Assembly: GCA_029287875.1 (NCBI GenBank)
Contig: JARFQH010000338.1
Coordinates: 1 to 17,462, forward strand
Source of the DNA: Desulfobacteraceae bacterium
Lineage (GTDB): Bacteria; Desulfobacterota; Desulfobacteria; Desulfobacterales; SG8-13
DNA length: 17,462 nt
Direction of reading: 5' to 3'
The notes under the pieces are model-generated. The model searched no databases. It was not told the origin of the DNA and saw only the letters and a list, made by a program, of their open reading frames with translations. Within the stretch, counting starts at the first letter, position 1. Each line of letters opens with the position of its first letter. Made by a program: the position numbers and the translations under genes. This document shows, piece by piece, positions 13,951 to 17,462 of this stretch.

Positions 13951-13968
13951 CCAACTCTTCCAACTCTT
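13951..13968. repeat. Two-copy 9-bp tandem repeat
   Basis: CCAACTCTT repeated twice in tandem, in the leader of the small membrane protein gene. Possibly slippage-prone; no function inferred. Confidence 0.6.
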
Positions 13969-14003
13969 GCAGAGGCGCCCACCTTATTTTCGTACTAAAA
14001 TTA

Positions 14004-14019
14004 AGCAAATATTATGCCA
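14004..14019 (-). promoter_or_regulatory. Sigma-54-like promoter for the small membrane protein
   Basis: Minus-strand TGGCATA-N4-TTGCT fits the consensus TGGCACG-N4-TTGCW with exact spacing and the invariant GG (-24) and GC (-12). Predicted start near 13993, about 55 nt before the ATG. The embedded CATAAT could alternatively serve as a sigma-70 -10, but no -35 is visible. Confidence 0.45.
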
Positions 14020-14140
14020 CTCTTGACGCACCGGCTTTTTAATTAGTCGCATTCTCCATTTTAAGGGGTGCCCCGCTACGGGTTAGCGAAAAAAAAATCG
14101 CAATTTTTGACTGAGTCCTTTCGCTCCGGCTGACTATTGA

Positions 14141-14518
14141 CATCAACTGTGGCATCACCTTCAGGTTTTATGGGAAAGATTATTCTTCGATCAGGAAGTG
14201 CCTCTGACAGAGCAGGATGTCGTTATCATGTACGTCAACGTCGTCGGCAGTGATGCGGGGCCTGTCCTGCAGCGAAATTTCGTCAAGAAAATATATGGGC
14301 GGCTCATCGACGGGACGTCGCTATCTGCGATTCAGCTGTCGACTGCGGCCGGCCTGGTGGCAATGCTGGAACTGTTCAGTCGCGGCAGCTTAAAGCCCGG
14401 CTATGTCAAACAGGAAGACATTGCTGTCGAAGACTTCTTTTCGACCCACTGGGGTCGTACGGTTTATGGTCCCGCTTGTGATAAAAATCCGCATCATCCA
14501 CCCGACCGCAGCCATTAA
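14141..14518 (+). pseudogene. C-terminal remnant of a saccharopine-dehydrogenase-like protein
   Basis: An in-frame stop (14138-14140) is followed by about 125 open codons. The translation (LWERLFFDQEVPLTEQDVV..., then LSAIQLSTAAGLVAMLELF and LKPGYVKQEDIAVEDFFSTHWGRTVYG) resembles the C-terminal domain of bacterial saccharopine dehydrogenase-like proteins, which typically end in a TTA(A/S)GVCA...GFVRQE....FLANRFG pattern. The NAD(P)-binding N-terminal domain and several hundred residues are absent; upstream sequence in any frame does not resemble it. The final residues (CDKNPHHPPDRSH) look like read-through past the original end. A GTG at 14198 is the first plausible start but lacks a good ribosome-binding site. 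Probably non-functional; assignment is from memory of the family, not a search. Confidence 0.55.
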
Positions 14519-14520
14519 GT

Positions 14521-14537
14521 GTAATATAACGTATTAC
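14521..14537. promoter_or_regulatory. 17-bp dyad GTAATA-N5-TATTAC
   Basis: Perfect 6-bp half-sites two bases after the stop of the saccharopine-dehydrogenase remnant, about 90 bp upstream of the candidate ncRNA promoter. Possibly a distal regulator site; unsupported by a second copy. Confidence 0.3.
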
Positions 14538-14579
14538 TTTGCCATATGTGTGTTGTCGGGATAAATTGGTTTAATTTCA

Positions 14580-14609
14580 GATAGCTATCGATTCGACCAA
14601 ATAGCTATT
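14580..14609. promoter_or_regulatory. Paired 10-bp palindromic operator boxes, 20 bp apart
   Basis: GATAGCTATC (14580-14589) and AATAGCTATT (14600-14609) are each perfect palindromes sharing ATAGCTAT, with centres exactly 20 bp (two helical turns) apart. The second overlaps the -35 hexamer of the following promoter by two bases, a typical repressor or proximal-activator placement. Confidence 0.6.
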
Positions 14610-14635
14610 GACAAGCAGAGTGGAGTTGATATGAT
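14608..14635 (+). promoter_or_regulatory. Strong sigma-70 promoter of the candidate ncRNA
   Basis: Perfect TTGACA (14608-14613), 16-bp spacer, TATGAT (14630-14635, 5 of 6). Expected start near 14642. This is the best sigma-70 match in the window. Confidence 0.7.
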
Positions 14636-14641
14636 GTCTTT

Positions 14642-14792
14642 CAAGGTTATACGCCGTTGTTCTATCCCCTGCCGGGGAGCATAGCTGGGGAGGGTTTAAT
14701 TTGATCAGCAGCTTGCATTCCCTCAAGTTATAAAAAATTGCTAAAGCGCTTTTTCGAACCCTGTTGCTGACACGGCAACCGGGTTTTTTTTT
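14642..14792 (+). ncRNA. Candidate structured RNA (~150 nt): sRNA or leader of the metallopeptidase gene
   Basis: Between a strong promoter and an intrinsic terminator there is no open frame of note. Visible structure: hairpin 1, CTATCCCC (14662-14669) with GGGG (14674-14677) and ATAG (14681-14684), TGCC loop and AGC bulge; a longer-range GAGGG (14690-14694)/CCCTC (14720-14724) stem enclosing a ~25-nt region; then an AT-rich linker and the terminator. CAAGGTTATA near the 5' end and CAAGTTATA near 14724 form an imperfect direct repeat. It contains GGGGA motifs that could attract a CsrA-type protein. It does not match any riboswitch consensus I know (TPP, cobalamin, SAM, glycine, c-di-GMP-I, fluoride checked by eye). 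Confidence 0.5.
14757..14792 (+). terminator. Intrinsic terminator of the candidate ncRNA
   Basis: Stem AACCC-T-GTTGC (14757-14767) pairs with GGCAAC-C-GGGTT (from 14774) with one mismatch and a 6-nt loop, followed by nine T's (14784-14792). It ends about 40 bp before the metallopeptidase ATG, so read-through would be needed to express that gene from the upstream promoter (attenuation), unless it has its own promoter. Confidence 0.75.
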
Positions 14793-14832
14793 ACAGGAAC
14801 GGATCACTAAAGATCCACTGGGCCAATTCCGC

Positions 14833-15423
14833 ATGAAAAAAAAGCGCACCGGTAATAAGGATATCGTTGAAGTTGACGGCATCGGATTAATCCGCCTAAA
14901 ACGCAGCCGCAGAGCCCGCAACATGAACCTCACCGTAAAACCGTTCAGCGGGGTGGGGGTGACGATACCGAGCGGGGTGTCCCTCAAACAGGTCGAACAA
15001 TTTGTGGTATCCAAGACAGACTGGATCGCCAAACACCTGGCGCAGGCCAGACAATTGGAAAAAAGACGGCTGCACGCGGCCAGCGTGATCGAAGAGACAG
15101 ATGCCGGGAAAGCCCGAAAATTTCTGGTGCAAAAACTCATGACCCTGGCGGAGCAACATGGGTTCAAGGTCGGCAACGTGTCGGTCCGCAAACAGAAAAC
15201 GCGCTGGGGAAGTTGTTCTGTCAATAACAATATCAGTTTGAACATTAATTTGATTCATCTGCCGCAGCAGCTCATGACTTACGTCATCCTTCACGAACTT
15301 CTGCATACCCGCTTAAAAAATCATGGTCGGCAGTTCTGGAGAGAATTGGACGATTTGGTCGGTGACGCCCGAATGCTGCGATCCCGGCTCAATGAGTACA
15401 GCTATCTGTTGCTTAAAATTTGA
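14833..15423 (+). CDS. YgjP-like metallopeptidase domain protein (DUF45/M48 family)
   Basis: A 196-aa cytoplasmic protein of the YgjP/SprT-like zincin group. The zinc motif HELLH is at 154-158, with a third ligand candidate His164 in KNHGRQFW. The diagnostic RWGSCS (124-129) precedes it, and the N-terminal half (RLKRSRRARNMNLTVKP) is the family's beta domain. Bacterial members are poorly characterised; a peptidase or protein-quality role is inferred from the fold, and in many genomes such genes accompany restriction-type systems, which are not present here. The ATG at 14833 is chosen because the open frame upstream runs into the terminator at 14757-14792 and its TTG (14764) lies inside the hairpin. 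The ribosome-binding site is weak. An MFS gene follows after 67 bp. Confidence 0.8.
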   Translation: MKKKRTGNKDIVEVDGIGLIRLKRSRRARNMNLTVKPFSGVGVTIPSGVSLKQVEQFVVSKTDWIAKHLAQARQLEKRRLHAASVIEETDAGKARKFLVQKLMTLAEQHGFKVGNVSVRKQKTRWGSCSVNNNISLNINLIHLPQQLMTYVILHELLHTRLKNHGRQFWRELDDLVGDARMLRSRLNEYSYLLLKI

Positions 15424-15490
15424 GCGCCAAAAGGAATTTGTTTCGACAGGGGCGCGGTGCTGTGACAGCACCGTCGCTGCGGGGAGTGGC

Positions 15491-16693
15491 ATGCCGAAGC
15501 GGAACAAACTGATCTTCATCACCCTCTTTTTTTCGATTTTTTCCACTATCACCGGTGTCGGCATTGTGGTTCCGCTTCTCCCGGTTTACGCCCGCAACCT
15601 GGGCGCCGGCGGCCTTTACATCGGGTTGATCTTCGGTGCTTTTTCACTATCCCGGGTTTTCTTTTTGCCGTATTTCGGCCGGTTATCAGACAGGAAAGGC
15701 CGCAAACCATTGATTGTTATCGGTTTGCTGGCTTACACCATCGTCTCCGTCGCATTTCTGCTGTCCAACACCATCGGCTCCCTCATCCTGATACGGCTCG
15801 TCCAAGGCATCGCCTCGGCAATGTTGATGCCGGTTATCCAGGCCTATGTCGGTGATATCACCCCAGCCGGGCGCGAGGGTTTTACGATGGGCCTTTTCAA
15901 TATGTCGATCTTTTTCGGCTTGAGTCTCGGCCCGGTTCTGGGGGGTCTGATACATGATCGGTTCAGTCTGGATGCAGCCTTTTGGGGAATGGGAGGCCTG
16001 TCTCTCATCGGCTTTTTGTTAAGCCTCGTTTTTTTGCCACCGATTCGTTCCGAAAGAGTGGTTAGGCGGGGAAAACAGCCGGCCGGATGGAAACAACTGG
16101 TTCGGAACCGTGAGATCGCCGGGCTCTTTTTTTTTCGATTTGCCTACACCGCCTGTATCGGCATCATCTGGGGCTTCTTGCCGGTTCTGGCGGACGCCGA
16201 ACTGTCATTGTCCAGCACCACCATCGGTTTTCTGGTGATGCTGGGAATTTTCGTCAGCGGCATCATCCAATTGCCGATGGGGTATGTGGCCGACCACCTC
16301 AACAAGAAGGCGATGGTCATCTTCGGGGGTGCACTGGTCAGCGGTGCCATTTTGTCTTACTTATGGGCTGATCACGTCTCGGAAATGGTTCTGGCCAGCG
16401 TCATGTTCGGTGTCGGAGGGGGGATCTGCATGCCGGCGCTCATGGCGACCGCGGTCCTCATTGGCGACAAAACCGAGGCCATGGGGTCCGTAATGGCGCT
16501 CCTGACGGTGGCCCATAGCATGGGAATACTGGCCGGATCGATGCTGGCAGGGGTGATGATGGATCTCTTTCGACTGCGGGCAGCGTTCCCTCTGGGCACT
16601 GCGCTGATGCTGGCCGGCATCGTCGCGTTTATCTATGCCACCCGGTTCCGTCAGGAGCCGCCGACCAGCGGCGCACCCGGGCAGGTGGCCTGA
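15491..16693 (+). CDS. Major facilitator superfamily transporter, drug-efflux type
   Basis: A 400-aa inner-membrane protein with about 12 hydrophobic spans in two halves joined by a basic loop near residues 190-210 (RSERVVRRGKQPAGWKQLVRNR). Motif A, FGRLSDRKGRKP, is at 62-73 between helices 2 and 3. A degenerate motif A (PMGYVADHLNKKAMV) sits at the equivalent point of the second half, and GPVLGGLIHDRF resembles the antiporter motif C. This pattern fits proton-coupled efflux antiporters of the MdtG/TetA-like DHA1 class; the substrate is unknown. The ATG at 15491 has GGGGAG five bases upstream; the open frame extends to 15323, inside the metallopeptidase gene, and that extension was rejected. 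Confidence 0.88.
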   Translation: MPKRNKLIFITLFFSIFSTITGVGIVVPLLPVYARNLGAGGLYIGLIFGAFSLSRVFFLPYFGRLSDRKGRKPLIVIGLLAYTIVSVAFLLSNTIGSLILIRLVQGIASAMLMPVIQAYVGDITPAGREGFTMGLFNMSIFFGLSLGPVLGGLIHDRFSLDAAFWGMGGLSLIGFLLSLVFLPPIRSERVVRRGKQPAGWKQLVRNREIAGLFFFRFAYTACIGIIWGFLPVLADAELSLSSTTIGFLVMLGIFVSGIIQLPMGYVADHLNKKAMVIFGGALVSGAILSYLWADHVSEMVLASVMFGVGGGICMPALMATAVLIGDKTEAMGSVMALLTVAHSMGILAGSMLAGVMMDLFRLRAAFPLGTALMLAGIVAFIYATRFRQEPPTSGAPGQVA

Positions 16694-16789
16694 AAAACGT
16701 CCGGCCTGCCGGCTGAATCGAAGGGAGTGACATAAGGAGTCTAATTGAGAAAACGAGGCCAAATCCATGGGAGAAGGGCGTCGAATTGA

Positions 16790-16817
16790 TTGACAACCGC
16801 TCTATCAGAATTAATTT
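16790..16817 (+). promoter_or_regulatory. Possible sigma-70 promoter for dnaJ
   Basis: TTGACA (16790-16795), 16-bp spacer, TAATTT (16812-16817, 3 of 6), about 69 bp before the dnaJ ATG. A CGCTCT/AGAGCG inverted repeat brackets the -10 region. Neither a CIRCE element nor a clear sigma-32 promoter is seen. Confidence 0.35.
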
Positions 16818-16885
16818 TAAGATCATCTCAAGAGCGTCAAAATTCATCGGATGATACCGTCATCCTGTTTGGAAGTCGAGAGATT

Positions 16886-17462
16886 ATGGCAGAAAAACGT
16901 GATTACTACGAAATTCTCGGATTAAATCGGCGTGCAAACGAAACAGAGATCAAGGCCGCATATCGTAAACTCGCCTTGAAATTTCATCCTGACAGAAATC
17001 CAGGCAATAAAGACGCTGAGGAAAAGTTCAAGGCGGCCGCCGAGGCGTACGAAGTTCTGCGCGATCCACAGAAGCGATCGATATATGATCAATTCGGCCA
17101 TGCCGGCCTTGAAGGAACCGGATTTTCGGGTTTTGGTGGGTTTGAAGATATTTTTTCGAGCTTCGGAGATATTTTTGAAGACTTTTTCGGCATCGGCGGC
17201 AGCCGCCGATCCAGAAGCCGCACGCAGCGTGGAGCAGACCTGCGATACGACATGAAGCTCAGCTTTATGGAGGCGGCATTCGGGACCGAAACCGCAATCG
17301 AGGTAGAAAAATCAGAAGCCTGCCAAAACTGCCACGGCAGCGGCAGCGCACCGGGAACGACACCGGAAACCTGCAGCCAGTGCCGTGGGACCGGCCAGGT
17401 CTCCCGCTCCCAGGGTTTTTTCACAGTCCGCACCACCTGTCATGTCTGCCGGGGTTCAGGCC
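16886..17462 (+). CDS. dnaJ: DnaJ chaperone (partial, runs off the window)
   Basis: The first 192 residues of a class-I J-protein, co-chaperone of DnaK. J domain at about 5-70 with the HPD tripeptide at 34-36 that stimulates DnaK ATPase. Gly/Phe region at about 71-105, unusually rich in FGDIF/FEDFF-type phenylalanines. Then the zinc-finger region with CxxCxGxG repeats beginning at Cys146, Cys163 and Cys185; the fourth repeat and C-terminal substrate domain lie beyond the window. ATG 16886 follows a GGAAG/GAGAG purine stretch. No grpE or dnaK is seen upstream, so it is separate from that operon on this side. Confidence 0.93.
   Translation, partial: MAEKRDYYEILGLNRRANETEIKAAYRKLALKFHPDRNPGNKDAEEKFKAAAEAYEVLRDPQKRSIYDQFGHAGLEGTGFSGFGGFEDIFSSFGDIFEDFFGIGGSRRSRSRTQRGADLRYDMKLSFMEAAFGTETAIEVEKSEACQNCHGSGSAPGTTPETCSQCRGTGQVSRSQGFFTVRTTCHVCRGSG

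Noticed and set aside
14074..14097. CGCTA/TAGCG hairpin followed by a run of A as a terminator
   Set aside because: On the plus strand the hairpin is followed by A's, and on the minus strand the T-run precedes the hairpin, so neither direction gives an intrinsic terminator.
14642..14760. Known riboswitch, 6S RNA, SRP RNA or tmRNA
   Set aside because: Compared by eye with remembered consensus motifs; none of the diagnostic conserved blocks is present. A covariance search would be decisive.
14577..15245. Long minus-strand frame opposite the metallopeptidase gene
   Set aside because: Shadow of the real YgjP-like gene, whose HELLH and RWGSC motifs settle the strand.
1..17462. CRISPR array, prophage, integron or complete insertion sequence
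   Set aside because: No regularly spaced repeats, transposase, integrase or phage structural genes are visible; the palindromic elements are too small and lack a coding region.

Overview
The window looks like a bacterial chromosome segment of moderately high GC, most likely from the Desulfobacterota (the former sulfate-reducing Deltaproteobacteria). This is inferred from several things: an AmmeMemoRadiSam-type radical SAM enzyme, two MoeA paralogues of which one carries a C-terminal periplasmic-binding-like domain, an archease plus RtcB pair, CCCCC/GGGGG intergenic repeats, and dispersed palindromic elements. No rRNA, tRNA, CRISPR array, transposase or phage gene was seen, so the phylum is an inference from gene content and repeat style.

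Layout. Positions 1-655 (minus): the 5' end of an unidentified gene, stop/start-overlapped by an ICMT-like membrane methyltransferase. Positions 656-1699: gene-free, with two copies of an ~85-bp GC-rich repeat and an orphan leader-like hairpin plus Shine-Dalgarno. Positions 1700-5129 (minus): a compact RhlB-like helicase / SAM methyltransferase / AmrS operon behind a TATAAT promoter. Positions 5433-9720 (plus): isochorismatase-like hydrolase, moeA, moeA-PBP fusion and archease, tightly spaced except for a 107-bp palindromic element between the two moeA genes. Then rtcB (9911-11344) and a phosphomannomutase/phosphoglucomutase (11453-12799). Positions 12800-14830: an accessory stretch with palindromic elements, two tiny genes, a saccharopine-dehydrogenase remnant and two candidate small RNAs. 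Positions 14833-17462 (plus): YgjP-like metallopeptidase, MFS exporter and the start of dnaJ.

How genes work together. The two MoeA proteins act at the metal-insertion step of molybdopterin cofactor synthesis. Archease is the known activator of the RtcB RNA ligase, so 9307-11344 forms an RNA ligation/repair module. RhlB-like helicase (RNA remodelling) and DnaJ (chaperone) are housekeeping.

The most interesting part is 12.8-14.8 kb. At 13659-13774 a near-consensus -35 with an operator-like dyad precedes a ~79-nt RNA with a 5' hairpin, a single-stranded CUCCUUU segment and a textbook terminator. At 14580-14792 two 10-bp palindromes spaced exactly 20 bp flank a TTGACA/TATGAT promoter that leads into a ~150-nt structured RNA with its own terminator. 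In addition, three palindromic elements (7227-7333, 12825-12961, 13227-13334) share a CAAGGC...(A)CGCAG/AAGCAG core but have unrelated self-complementary arms.
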